Assembly (NCBI RefSeq): GCF_001540865.1
Contig: NC_033642.1
Span: 3,243,365 to 3,307,364 of the forward strand
Reading direction: 5' to 3'
DNA length: 64,000 nt
Origin: Ananas comosus
Lineage: Eukaryota > Streptophyta > Magnoliopsida > Poales > Bromeliaceae
Made by a program: the position numbers and the translations under genes. The first letter of the stretch is position 1; every line of letters begins with the position of its first letter. The notes beneath the pieces were generated by a model. That model made no database searches. It was not told the origin of the DNA and was given only the letters and a program-made list of their open reading frames with translations. Below are positions 46,674-58,834 of the stretch, one piece after another.

Positions 46674-47700
46674 GGTGCGACAATCGGGCGATCTTTCGGT
46701 GACCGTGGAACGAGATCCGAAAATCTGATTGTTCGCTTGTTTGGATTCACTTGGAATCATAGCTTTTGTAATTAGCGAGTTTGAGCTAACTACGGTTTTG
46801 GATGGGCCATTGCATAGGTCTGGACTCTAGTGGGAACCATCTGCAAATAGGCGACGACCCGGGTATTTCTTATGGTAGAGGTGGGTACTTCGACCCGAAG
46901 TCAGTAAAGTGGTGACTAATTAGTAATTTCTTTCCTTTTATATCTTCTTTGATTTGAATAATATATACATTCTTGTCTACTGAGCCTTTGCGCCTCACTT
47001 GTTTTCTGTTGTCTACGCTACGGTTTATTCTCATCTATGGTATCATGATCTAGTTGTAGAGTAGCATTGATTATGATTAATTGTGATGATTTGATTACAG
47101 TAGTTGGTGACATTTGTATTCATTACACAGTGATATTGTATATTCGTTGCATGATGATCTTTTGTATCTCGTACATGGTGACTTGATTATATAGACCTTA
47201 CAGGTTAGTGACATGGTGACATTCATATTCATTACACAGTGATATTGGATATCCGTTGCATGATGACTTTTCGTATCTCATACACGGTACTTGATTATAT
47301 AGGCCTTATAGGTTAGTGACATTGTGACATTCGTATTCATTACACAGTGATATTGTATATCCGTTACATGATGATTTTTCATATCTCTACACGGTGACTT
47401 GATTATATAGACCTTATATGTCAGTGACATTGTGACATTCGTATTCATTACATAGTGATATTGTATACCCGTAGTATGATGACTTTTCATATCTCGTACA
47501 TGGTGACGTGATTATATAGATCTTATAGGTCAGTGACATGGTGAAATTTTCTTCTGGAATAGTAGACCTAATTTGGTCGGACATTAGTAGATTACTTTTT
47601 CGGTTAGTTGCCATTGTTGGCCATTGAGCATATTGCATCGATTACCACAGCTCATGAGCATCTTCACGTACACCAGCGATCTGATCCACCGCAAGAGGTA
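46674..47700 (+). mobile_element. Family D-like long LTR, right half
   Basis: It resumes the LTR interrupted at 42561: GGTGGGTACTTCGACCCG (46881), GAGCCTTTGCGCCTCAC, then a four-unit tandem array. It lacks the GGGGCGTGACA end, so it is truncated before 47800. Confidence 0.5.
47100..47540. repeat. Four-unit tandem repeat, about 108 bp each
   Basis: Units contain GACATTCGTATTCATTACAC, AGTGATATTGTATATCCG, ATGATGACTTTTC and CTTGATTATATAG, in the same order four times. Divergence between units is a few percent to about 10% by eye. Confidence 0.92.
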
Positions 47701-47729
47701 TTCTTTTTCAAAAAAGTGGTCGTACTTCA

Positions 47730-47770
47730 GACCCGTGAGCCCTACAAAGTGCATGTAGGGCTCACGGGTC
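47730..47770. repeat. Perfect 17-bp hairpin, 7-nt loop
   Basis: GACCCGTGAGCCCTACA (47730-47746), loop AAGTGCA, then the exact complement TGTAGGGCTCACGGGTC (47754-47770). Confidence 0.95.
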
Positions 47771-47809
47771 GGAACTATATGACCAAAAATTCAATATTGT
47801 CTTGAATTG

Positions 47810-48277
47810 CACGCTAAACCATCTAATAAGCTCAAAAATGAGATAGGAGACATAGAAAGAATTCACCCATTTCGGTAAGGTCAAACCTACCTGATAGCCG
47901 TCGAAAGCTCAATCGTTTCAAAAATAAGGTTGCCCTCTGGACTTCTTACACCCTAAGAAAAATTTTCAAATGATTACAAGCTTCCAAAAATCTCACCACG
48001 AAATTCATCAAAATTCATAGAGAAAATAGGTGAAAATTATCTTGGATCAAGAAAGATTTTTTCAAACTCCAAACCAAAGGAATGAGGCTTCAAATCCAAC
48101 CTAAAAGAGTGATTAACACTCATCAATTTTATCATAAAAAACCACATTTGGAAAACCTTAAAATAAACCCTAGTTTCTATAAAACTAGGTTTTCTACTAA
48201 AACCTCCACAAATCTCTTAATTAGAGAGTGAAAGGAGATTACTAATCACTAATAGAGCTCTAATCTCAAATTAGAGT
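47810..48277 (-). mobile_element. Family B-like LTR, left part (truncated)
   Basis: ATTCACCCATTTCGGTAAGG matches the B-LTR segment at about 16388. The element continues at 51319-52033 after a nested solo LTR. The LTR 3' end is missing on this side. Confidence 0.65.
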
Positions 48278-51200
48278 TGCTATGTCACGCCCCAAGCCCG
48301 CCTATTTGGTTGGATTCGGGCACGCTAATAGACCGCCGAACGGACAGGGTTTCCCCTGTACTGCGGATAGAGTAGTCTCCCCTGTACGTCCAAGGCGTCA
48401 CAATCCATACAATGTGCGAGGTTCCAACCAGGAACAGCATACAAACAAAAATTGCATAAGGAAGGTATAAAAAACATAAACACTATGCTATTATAAGCAT
48501 TCAACTCACATACATTTTACATCTTTAATTCTTTTTAGCTTCCAAATACAATCAGTCTTAACATAATTATTACAACTTGGTTCTTTTCATCACTATATCC
48601 CTAAGCTAAGCCGACATAGGGTATTGCTATCTCTGCTCTCGGTGGTAGGGCACTATTTATGGAGCTACGCCATTTTCTCACGCCGCCACGCCGCTTGCGT
48701 GTGAACCTAAAACCTCCAAAACCACGTAGGGTGAGAACTATATAAATATAGTTCCCAGTGGGTATGGCCACCCAAGGAAAGAGCTCGACCCACAAGGTCC
48801 AAAGGAGGCATTCAAACATGTTAGTCCAATAGATATATACATAACATCATATAATTCACGCTCATGCCTCACAACAAGCATCTATGCAAATCATGCAACT
48901 TATGCAAGTAATTCACTTAATATACTTTTTATCATTTGTCATTCTTTATTATTACTCGCAACTCTTTATTACTAAGCATTCTTTACTAGCAATTCTTTAG
49001 CATTAGCCGTTCTTTACTCCTAGCTGTTCTTTACTATTTGCTATTCTTTAGCATTAGCCGTTCTTTATTTCTTGTTATTAGCCACACTATGCTCATTTGC
49101 CATTCTTTCCTAAGGTTACCTTTACCTTAGCCAACTATGCCACTCGACTCTGTCTTGAGTCAATCAATCGCGGAAAAGCCGCGCTCAGTCAGGCTCGAGG
49201 TGAAAGAACTATCACATGCACCTCAGCCTTTAATCCACAAACCACATCGCCTAACGGGTCGCGAAGAACTACGTACACCCGTGGTCAGGGATCCCCCGAT
49301 GGGAGAGGAACATGCCGCATACACCCGCAGTCAAGATCCCTGATAGGGAGAGGAACATGCCACATTCACCCTAGTGCTCACAATCCTCGAAGTTCTTCTG
49401 GTGGGAGAGGAACATGCCACATGTACCCGCGGCCAAGAACTATCGAGCTCACAAGTCCTGGGATTCCGGAATCCACTTTACATAGCTTAAGGGTTGGTCT
49501 TACCCTATAATGTCGGCCTATCTAGGTCCAAGTCATTACTCAACCTAAGTTTAATACATTAGGTCCAATGTCACTATGTTCGTAGCCTAGGTTCTATAAC
49601 ACTAGGTCCGATGTTCTTTACTACCTAGGTTCGTTTGGCTCTAGATTCAATACCATTCATGTCATAACCTAGGTTCTATACTACTGGGTCTCAATGCCAC
49701 TCATCATTCACCTATGTTCAATAACACTAGGTTTCAATGCCATTCACAATACTTGTCATCCTAGTTATTCACACTTAGGATTATTAATTGACATGCCACT
49801 CAATGTACTTATTTTCCTAGTTATCCATATCCAGGATGTAGTTTACATGTCCATGCTCTCCAATGTCGAGTTCTCTATCAACCTAGAGTTATCGACCCAA
49901 GTTCACATTTATATGAATCTAGCATTTATCTCATGCATTCATTTATTAGCATACATCATGCATTCACAATTAACATATATCTTATACATTCACTTAGCAT
50001 CTAGTTCATGTATTCACTTAGCATATACTCTATGCATTCATTTAACATCTAACTCATGCATCCATTTAGCATGTATCTTATGTGTTCACTACAAGCATCT
50101 ATCTCATGCCTTCGTTTATTAGCCTCTACTTCATGCATTCATATAGTATCTCATGGTAGGTAACAACATCAAGCATAATATGATTTAGGCATTTATATTA
50201 TCAAGTACAACCTACAAACTATACATGCATCAACAACATTCACGCTTTACTTTGGCTTGGAAGTGACCTAATCACTTCGGTGAAGCACAACCCACCTTTT
50301 AAGCTTCCTAATTGCTTGTAGTCACTTGCAATTAGGCCAACTACTTGGACTTCCAAGCTTTCCTTGCCCTATACAAGAAATCCTTTGTTACCATTTTTGA
50401 ACCACTAAATGATCTCTCTACTTGAAATCAAATAGCCTCATATGATTCCTAGCCCCCAATTAGGTTTCCAAAGGGTTAAAATATTTTTAGAACCCTTCAC
50501 CAAGAAACCCCTCATTTTAACCTAGGGTTTTCCAAACTTATGATAAAACCCTAATCCATATGCTAACCTCTACCATTTGTAGCTTAGATTAGTCTAGGAT
50601 TTGCTAGAAATCCATTTGGAAGGTTTAAATCCAAAATCCTAGCTCAAACCCTAAAATCCCAATTCTAGCCCTAGGTTTCTCATTTCTCCAAATACATCCA
50701 AAAATCCATGGAGAACAAGTTTAGAATACACTAGGGATCTACAAAACACCATTCATGAAGGATTTATCCAAAAATCACAACACTTACCAAAATACGCACG
50801 CCGAGTCGAAAGCACGCCGCTCCACCGGGCGCACGAGGACTCAATTCGTCGCTTCGTACGCGTTCCCGAGCTCGATCTCCACCAAGATCTTCAATTTGGA
50901 GAGGAGGAAAAAGAGAGGGAGAGAGATGAGCTCCTCCTCTCTTTCTCTCTCCGTATCTCAGTGTGCGTATGTGAGTTTTGGGCGGAGGGGAAGGGGTGGG
51001 CACCGCTAATTATAAGCCCATAGTGAAATTACACTTTTGCCCCTCAAAAATAGCGTTCTGGGAGGCTGCGTACCGGTACTCGGGCTCGCGTCACCGGTAC
51101 CAGGCCAGTCCAGTACCGGTACCCAATTTTTCATCACCGATACACAGTACAAATTCTGCACTTATGCGAATTTCAGCTTTTGGAGCCCGTTTTCAAGTCT

Positions 51201-51318
51201 AGTTTGCTCCGAATACACTCAAACGCTCTCCAAACTTCGCTGGAACTTATTTAATAGCTTTTTAAGCTAGTTCCCACCAAAATTTCATAACCGTAGAAGT
51301 TCGGTATATTACATGCTA
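48278..51318 (-). mobile_element. Solo LTR (family F, 3031 bp) with TGCTA target duplication
   Basis: The LTR is 48283-51313. On the minus strand it starts TGTAATATACCGAACTTC and ends GGGCTTGGGGCGTGACA. TGCTA is duplicated at 48278-48282 and 51314-51318. Modules are a GTACCGGTAC array (51065-51135), a repeated GGGAGAGGAACATGCC block (49250-49440), the hairpin (48731-48762) and a terminal GGACAG-type hairpin near 48345. Its 3' kilobase resembles family E. The 137-codon frame at 49097 is repeat-derived, not a gene. Confidence 0.93.
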
Positions 51319-52033
51319 AGTTGAAGCTTAGGCCACAAGCAAGTCTCTTCTTCAAGCTCAAGCTCCCCTCCAAGCCTTAAATGCAAGCACCCGTGGAGAA
51401 GATGAAGAGAAGAGAAAGAAAATCCAAGTATTAGAGGAGTTTGGGGGAGAAAAATTCAAAAGAAAGAAAGAAACCTACCTTTCTCCTTCTCTTTCTCTTT
51501 CACTTCTCCAAATGAGAGAAGAAAGATAAGGTAAAGTGGGTTTACACCCACTTGTACAATATCTCAAAAAACTCCTCTAATTTCAGAAATTACAAATTGT
51601 ACGAAAAACAATTCTGTACCATTGAGTACCGGTACGTGAATTGGAGTACCGGTACACAACTCATTCGTTCCAGTACTCGGGTCTAATCCCGCAAAACCCG
51701 AACGTTAGAATTTTCGATTTCTAATGCGTTCTGGTACCTGCTCAAATCAGTACCGGTGCAACTTGGTCCAGTATCGGTACTCAGCCGAGTTTCGCAAAAC
51801 TCGAGAGTTGAGCCAACCCTTATGCAGCAGGGTTCTGGTACCCAGACTTCGTACCGGTATACAATAGCCAAAAGTGCAGTTTTGCAGATTTTGGCTTTCG
51901 GAGTCCATTTTCACGCTAACTAAGCTCCGAAAATGTTCCCAAGCTCTCCAAATTCAATAAAAACTTTTAGAATAGTATAAAATACTATTCTCTCACTAGA
52001 ACTCCGAAATTTGCTAAAGTTCAGTGCACTACA
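51319..52033 (-). mobile_element. Family B-like LTR, right part with LTR 5' end
   Basis: On the minus strand it starts TGTAGTGCACTGAACTTTAG, like family B. It carries GTACCGGTAC-type palindromes at 51625-51860, inside the expected promoter-proximal zone, then CT-rich leader DNA. It is truncated by the break near 47810 on the far side. Confidence 0.75.
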
Positions 52034-53405
52034 ATAGAAACTTACAAAGTGGATAGCCAACGTATTGAGGAATCAAAATTGGATCGGATTGTTTGTTTTA
52101 CTAGCCTACTTGGATCGTCCTTCTCTTGACGCTTCTGGATCTTCCACGTAGCTTTTGGATCTTCTACATATCTCGTCTTTTTCTATGCGTGTTGCGGATA
52201 AGATGGAAGAGGGCTACCAGAGTCCTCTTCTATGTCCACACTCTAAAACCTCGAAAACATATATAGGTGGAAATCCTAGAGAGAAAGAAGAGAGAGGAGA
52301 AGATAGATTTGTTGTACGATCTTGTAGATTCTCTTTGATTTTCTTAGATCGAAATTTGAGAAAGAAAAGAGTCATATATATAGATTATTATGACCCCTCA
52401 AGATATCCTGAATCTCACATAGAGATTAGTATAAGGATTAGGATATTGATATCCACTAGAGATAAGTTTCTTAAATAATAAGAAACGTATAATTCATCCT
52501 TATCCTTAATATATTAGGATAAACCCCAAACCACATCTTATATGGATCGGGTTAAATGATGACTCACCAATATGGACACATCACATGGCAACAATATTGA
52601 TATTATGTGTAAGTTTATGTGATTTAGTATTGAGAATAGTTTTGATGTTGGGTTTCCTATTATAGTGGTTTATTGGATTCCAAGTTTTGGGTTTGTTTGT
52701 AGTTGTTGTCGCTGTTGTAGCTGTTGTAGCTATTTTGTAAATATCCTTCTTGTTTTGGTTGCTTGTAATTGTGTATCTATGCTCCTACGCTGTGTATATA
52801 CACGAAAGATTCTGTTCATGTGGATAGAGAAAACTCTATGCATGTGGCGGGTCTATGCATATCTTGGGCAAGATTTAAAAAAAAAAATCATACGGGTTTT
52901 CACAAACTCTGTTATCAAAATAGAAGGATTTTTCAAAAATGCTTTCCAAAAAAGGCATGAGTCGTGGCACTTTTTTGCCAAAAAACAAGTCTGTCAACAG
53001 ACTCAAATTTAAAATATATATGTGCTTTTTAATATGATATCGATAATATATATAGCTCAATGATATTGGCCTTCACTAATATAATGCAATTAAATGCGAC
53101 ATCTTTAGGCCCAACCAAATGAACACTACATGTGCTCAAGGCCAGTTAAGAGTAAGGCCATATAATGGCCTGCGTTTTTTTTTTCCTTTTTTTTTTTGAG
53201 AAAACTATATATTTTTTTTGAGTATGCTATACTATACTATTTTGAAAATTATTTGATGTTATATATATTTTGATACATATATAGTGGCATTAGATCGATC
53301 AGTGAATAGTACTTGGTTTGAGAATTTCGAGCCTCGGGATAATGAGTCAAAAAATAAGAAAACACATTTATTGCAAGTCTAATTCTCACTGTATTTGGTT
53401 GGAAA
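52034..53405. other. Mixed non-coding retroelement relics and spacer
   Basis: No gene. 52140-52560 has a GA-rich, copia-LTR-like composition. 52660-52880 resembles the 3' part of family D (ATGTGGCGGGTCTATGCATA versus the 37140 region). The remainder is AT-rich with a poly-T run at 53176-53200. Confidence 0.4.
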
Positions 53406-53408
53406 TAA

Positions 53409-55549
53409 TGGAGTGTCACGCCCCGCGACCGCCTATTTGGTCGGTTCGGATACGTCTACAGACGCCGAACGGACAGAACCTCCCCTGTCCGCCCAAGGCT
53501 CCACAACAACAAAGCATGTATAAAGCATTTGCCCAGGAATAATTGCACTATACATGGCTTGCACGAGGGCAAGCAACAATCAAGCAAGTGAAAGTATTAC
53601 TGCTATTATAACCACACATGTATCTTGATTTCATTTAACCAAATACAAGCCTACTATAATTTACATTCATTTTTCCCCAAATACATCACACATCCATTTA
53701 CATCATTTATACATATCCATCAACATTTCACTATTCATCATAAACCAAAAGATGAAATGAAGGTACAACTAATGCACGGGTGTCCACTACCTAGGGCGCT
53801 ATGCCCTTGCCGCGATCCTCAACCACCTCGCTCGCCCCCGAATCTGTAAAATGGTGGGGTGAGAACTACAAGAAGTTTCCAGTGGGTTCGGCTGCCGACC
53901 CCGCCGACTTTCCCACTAGGTCTAACCAGACATAAGTAGAAGAGAACAGATAGATAGATAGATAGCCATTTCTAACCAAATGTAGCTACTATACCTGAAT
54001 AAGAATAATAACCTATATATATGATGCTCATGATGCATGCCGATTGCCATTGTCAATACCCAATCCTCTTGGCTAACCCATAGGTTTAGCCCCGAAACTC
54101 ACCAACCAAATCCCTACTATGGGGGAGATACTCGCTACGACTCGACGGGACCGTCTTCTAGGGAGATACTCGCTACGACCCAATAATGACCACTCCGGAG
54201 CTCATCGCTCAAGGGGGAGCGATCGCCCTCAAGCATAAGACTATAGGTGAGTATGATCCAATCCACAACCATGAGGATGCCATGTCTACTAATGCCACAA
54301 CACACAAAGTGTTCCATTCACTAGCATTCAATGCCACAAGGTGCTATTTCAATCATTTGTCACAATGTCACCATGTTTTCTACTTTGGCTAGGTTCATGT
54401 CCCAATTCATACATCTATAGGGTTCATAAATGTCCAATGTTCCATTGCCAACTCATATGCATCTTTATACTAAAAGCATGCAAGAAGTACCAATATATTA
54501 CCATTTAACCCTACAATATATGAATCCTACATATACACATATATGCTCAAATGGTGACTTAGACATAAAGAGAAATCCAACTGTTTCGGATAGCACCACC
54601 CACCTCGTAGGGATGCTGGAGTACTAGAACCCAAGTTCCACGATTTATGGTCGCCGCTTTCTCTCGACCCTATGCTAACGAAGCCAAAATGAGATTTTTC
54701 CCCAACAACTTGACGTAGACTCGTCGAAACTTCGATCCGAATCTCCCAACGCATCAGTTTATACTCCAATTAGGACTACAGGAGATCAAACCCATGTTAG
54801 ATCTCATACTTTACAAAACCCCATTTTTGACCAAAGGGTTTTCATCATCCATAAATACCAAATATTTTTGGGAATTCATGAGGTAATCCAACCTAGCATT
54901 TTCTAGGAACATTAACTAGAAGAGAATTAACCAAACCTTAGTTCACAATTACATAAACTCACCTCAACTCCTAGCTTCTTCCTCCACTCAAGCACAAGAG
55001 CCAAGCTTCACCCCTAAGCAAGCTTTCTCCTCCACCAAGCTCCACCCTTGGAGCAAACCCTAGAGAGAGAAGAAAAGAAAGGGGAAAGAGTGGAGAGTGA
55101 GAGAAGGTTCTAGAGAGAGAAAGAAAACTTTTCTCTTTGGTCTCATACAAAGGGAAATGAGAACTAAGGGCTTAGAACCCTTATATCAAGCCTCCCCATT
55201 GACATTTGCACCAAGGCCCCTCACAAATTTACTATTCTGGACCAACCAGAATTTTTGCGGGTACCGGGTCCGGACCTTGCACTCAGAGTCCAGACCCCGA
55301 GAGCAATTTCTCACAGTTTCGGAGCTAGGGTACGGACTTTGCTGCTAGGGTCCGCACCCCGAGAGCAAAAACACTCTCAATCAACTCGAAACTTTCCAAT
55401 TTTCTCTCCAAGGTCCCAAGTACCTATCCAATCCATTCCGAAGCATTCAGAACATCTCACGGACCTCATCATCTCGACCACCGCCACACTTCGGTCAATT
55501 TGACTGAAGTTCGGTACAATCTATTGGGGATTCGGTATGTTACATGGAG
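53409..55549 (-). mobile_element. Solo LTR (family G, 2131 bp) with TGGAG target duplication
   Basis: The LTR is 53414-55544. On the minus strand it starts TGTAACATACCGAATCCCC and ends GCGGTCGCGGGGCGTGACA. TGGAG is duplicated exactly at 53409-53413 and 55545-55549. Its promoter-proximal palindromes are GGTCCGGACC-type (55255-55370), different from those in A and B. The hairpin is at 53860-53890 and GAACGGACAGAACC at 53465 forms the terminal hairpin. (GATA)n is at 53950. Confidence 0.92.
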
Positions 55550-57940
55550 ATTAGCTATGTTGGTATTCGGTTAAACTAAATCGGGTACGCCCATGATCGG
55601 GCTCGATCCGACAGTTATTATGTTGTCTAGTTGGATTTGGATTAATCTCACTTTTAAATGAAAAGCTAAATAGAAATATATTCTAACAATATTAGGATAA
55701 TAATCATAAACCGATTTGGCCTTATCTCTTATGTACCTATTAGGATTTTGGAATCCCTTATAAATATACGGGCTATCTCTTATAACAGAGACAACAAGAA
55801 AACTAAGAGAGAAAGATAGAAATCGCATTCTCTATTAACCTATTATTCTAGAGGGTCTTGAATGGTGGATTGGAGATCGTGCTCATTTGTAGTTTGATCC
55901 ATCGCGACTTTGGAGAGATAGAAGACCTTCGTGGATGATCTCAGGACACGTGAATCAACCTCTAGGATCCAAGCTCGTCGCGTTCTAACGCAAGTCGCTT
56001 TCGCTAAAAGATACGAACGAATACTTCCGCTGCGTTCTACAAGCTAGAATTAGATTATAAATTGTGTGGATATGGAATATGAAAATAACACAATGAATTG
56101 TCATCCTTAAGATAGTGGAATATCATCCCAATAAAAAATGATGAGAAAAAATATGAAGGAAAAGACTAAATTACAAGTGTAATGCCACTGTGTTTAGTCG
56201 AAAGTTGTGAGGGGAAGCAAGGATATAGAATCTTACTTAAAAGAAATTGCAATTTGAATATAACTAATCGAAATCCTATTCTTGAGATAAAGGATGTATA
56301 GATACGGCACTCTCATTCAAGGTTTTTTTTTTTCCCCACTAGTCTGTCACTCATGTGTTTTTTTGAACTAAAATACTTAAAAGGGTTAGTAAATCTTAGG
56401 CACTCTTGGATGAGAGATTGTAGGATTACAACTCTTTTTTTGGTTGTAAACTTTGTCAATTCATCAGCTCTAACCACAATTCTAGCTAAACTCAAACTGT
56501 TAGAAAGGTGGGCAACCAACTCACTTAAAGCATACAAACACAACGCCCACGTGTATCAACTGTAACTTGACCCACCCTAGCCTTTATCATATCGGCATAT
56601 GCTGGTCTAGTTGCTAAAAATCATATGGACATAGCATCCGTCTCAACTATGATTTAGCCCACTACAGCCTCTGCCATGTAGGCTGGATGCTAGCCTATTT
56701 GCTATCAATCCTCCCATCCCAGCATTTGCACAACTTGCAGCATGCACTAATAGAATCCATAACCTACTCTGAGATCATTTGTTGAGTTGTTGGTGCTAGC
56801 TACAATTTCAAAAGTTTGAGTTGTTAGAATAGGACAAGCAATTTACTTAAAGCATGCAGACATAGTGCTCATGGGTCTCGATTGTGACTTAGTCCACCCC
56901 GACCTCTGCTACGTCTGTTGGCAGGATGCTGTTATGCTTGCATGTTGATAGACTTAGCATTTCTTGGAAGCATGTATTTTCCTTGTAAAAATTAATGAGA
57001 AAAACCTATAAGAGGAATTTTTTTTTTTTGGGAACTTAGACAAACATTAGTTGCAATTCTAGTCCAGAGTTTATTCACGAGAATATTGTAATTCGAATGT
57101 AACCATGGAATTTTTGCTATTTAATAAATATGAAAATATTATTGTTTAGCATGCGCCTAGCTTAAATTTCATTTAGAGACAAAAAATTTGATTCATATGA
57201 TACTAAAAGGACCAAACCACTATTAGTTTAGTGGTAAGGTGTGTTGGAAAAATTACCTTTCTAAATCTTTAGTAAAATATCCTTTTAAATAATTTTTAAA
57301 TGAAAACAATTTAACCTTAGTTTTGAAAATCGAAAGCAAAAATTAAATAGTTAATACTATAGAGATTAAGAAATCAGATAATGTCTGTGAGTAACGAGGC
57401 GTGCGAAAGCACTATCCTAGAAGCAAGATTGCCTCTCCATGTGCGAGGCTTCGGCAATCACTCCTAGTGATACAACGATCACCATCCACCCCGTCGGCAC
57501 GTCTTCAGGGTGGCGCAACACGAACCCAATAAGATTTCAGAGATCCAGCAAAAACAGCAATGTAGAGTTCAGTACAGAATAGATGTTAAAAATTAGTGTG
57601 AAAGAAGGTGAGGAAGAAAAGGATTTTTTCGGTGCAAGATCGGGTTAAGTTCTCTCTCATGCACAAGTGCACCTTCACCTCTATATATAGGAGAGGTTTT
57701 GAATGGTCTAACAGGAAGGGTCCAAAGGGAAGATTTTGGTCAAGATATTGACCCTTCCCGAGGTTGGACCAAATCTTGACAAGATCTAGATTAGATCTGG
57801 TCAAGATCTCGTTTGGGTACTTCCCAAGGTAAAGCCATCATTTGGTTTAAGTAATATACAAATAAAATAAAGGAAAAGATGCAAATGAATTGGGTTCACA
57901 CGCACCACTGCCCGCCCGACCCAGCTGGGCTCGTGCTTAT
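55550..57940. other. Non-coding relics and spacer
   Basis: 55550-56050 has copia-LTR character (TTATAAATATACGGGC, then CTTCCGCTGCGTTC at the end). A diverged repeat of about 150-180 bp occurs at about 56465-56640 and 56790-56945 (ACTTAAAGCATACAAACAC versus ACTTAAAGCATGCAGACAT). 57240-57900 may be another copia LTR, but no terminus is proven. No intact gene. Confidence 0.4.
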
Positions 57941-57944
57941 GCTA

Positions 57945-58359
57945 GTGCAATCACAATGAATACACACAGGTCTAAAGGTCGCTCCATCAGTGGCAAATCA
58001 TAAAGAAACTCTCTAATCCACTTAGCCTTTGCTATAGTGGTATCTAATGCTGTAAGTTTAGATTCCATAATACTTATAGCAATTAAAGATTGTTTGGTTG
58101 ACTTACAAGAAACAGTTGCTCCTCCTAGGAAAAAAAAAAAAATCCAGTAGTTGACTTCACATTAGCTGTATCACTAATTCAATTGGCATCACTATATTCT
58201 TCCAATACTGCAGGAAAGCCGCTATAATGTAATCCATAGGACACTGTCCCCTTCAGATATCTCAAAACTCTTTCTAAAGTATTCCAATGCTCTCTATTTG
58301 GATTATGAGTATACCTTCTCAATCTGTTTACAGTATAAGCCAAATCAGGTCTAGTGTAG
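57945..58359 (-). pseudogene. Ty1/copia pol relic (reverse transcriptase end and RNase H)
   Basis: The minus strand encodes [28 protein letters not shown] and [10 protein letters not shown], the conserved end of copia reverse transcriptase leading to RNase H. After an A-rich break near 58128, a second piece reads ATVSCKSTKQSLIAISIMES and AKWIREFLYDLP, then a frame-shifted C-H-C-D-like end near 57960. It is broken by indels and by an inserted LTR fragment at 58360. Confidence 0.85.
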
Positions 58360-58834
58360 TATAACACACTAGACTTTTGCAAATTGCAAGGTTCAAGTAT
58401 TTGATTTGTGTTTCGAGCTTTTCCACATTTTTTGGAGGGTCATAGACAGTGTTCCGACCTATGGCTCGCATCCCGAGAATTGAGGGTTAAAACTTTGCAC
58501 CAAAACCCTAAAAGACGGATTTTTGGTCTACTCTCGGGTTTGCCTCAGCAGGGCTGTGTACCGGTACAGCCTTGATGGTTGTACCGGAACATATTTTGTA
58601 CCGGTACACCTTGATGGTTGTACCGGCACAAATGTGATTTTTCAGCCAACCCGAGCCTCGGGTTTCCGCGTACAGGATTTTGTACCAGTACACTTTCTCG
58701 TGTACCGATACACTTTGCTAGATTTCGAAATGGCAGTTTTTGAGGGGTGTTTTTGGAATTGTAGTTATACTACAAATAACCCCACGCCCCCTTGGTGTTC
58801 TCTGAGCTTGGGAACAGAGGAGAGAGAGGTAAGG
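58360..58834 (+). mobile_element. Family B-like LTR 5' part, interrupted by gypsy element
   Basis: It starts TATAACACACTAGAC (family B TGTAACACACTGAAC). It carries six GTACCGGTACA-type palindromes at 58555-58715, and CTACAAATAACCCC as a possible promoter. It stops where the A-family LTR begins at 58835. Its remainder may lie beyond the window on the other side of that element. Confidence 0.75.

Noticed and set aside
49097..49510. 137-codon open frame
   Set aside because: It follows the repeated GGGAGAGGAACATGCC units of solo LTR F, so its repeats come from DNA repeats.
52155..52478. 107-codon frame
   Set aside because: No recognisable domain; it is in GA-rich LTR-like sequence, and the reading has charged low-complexity runs only.
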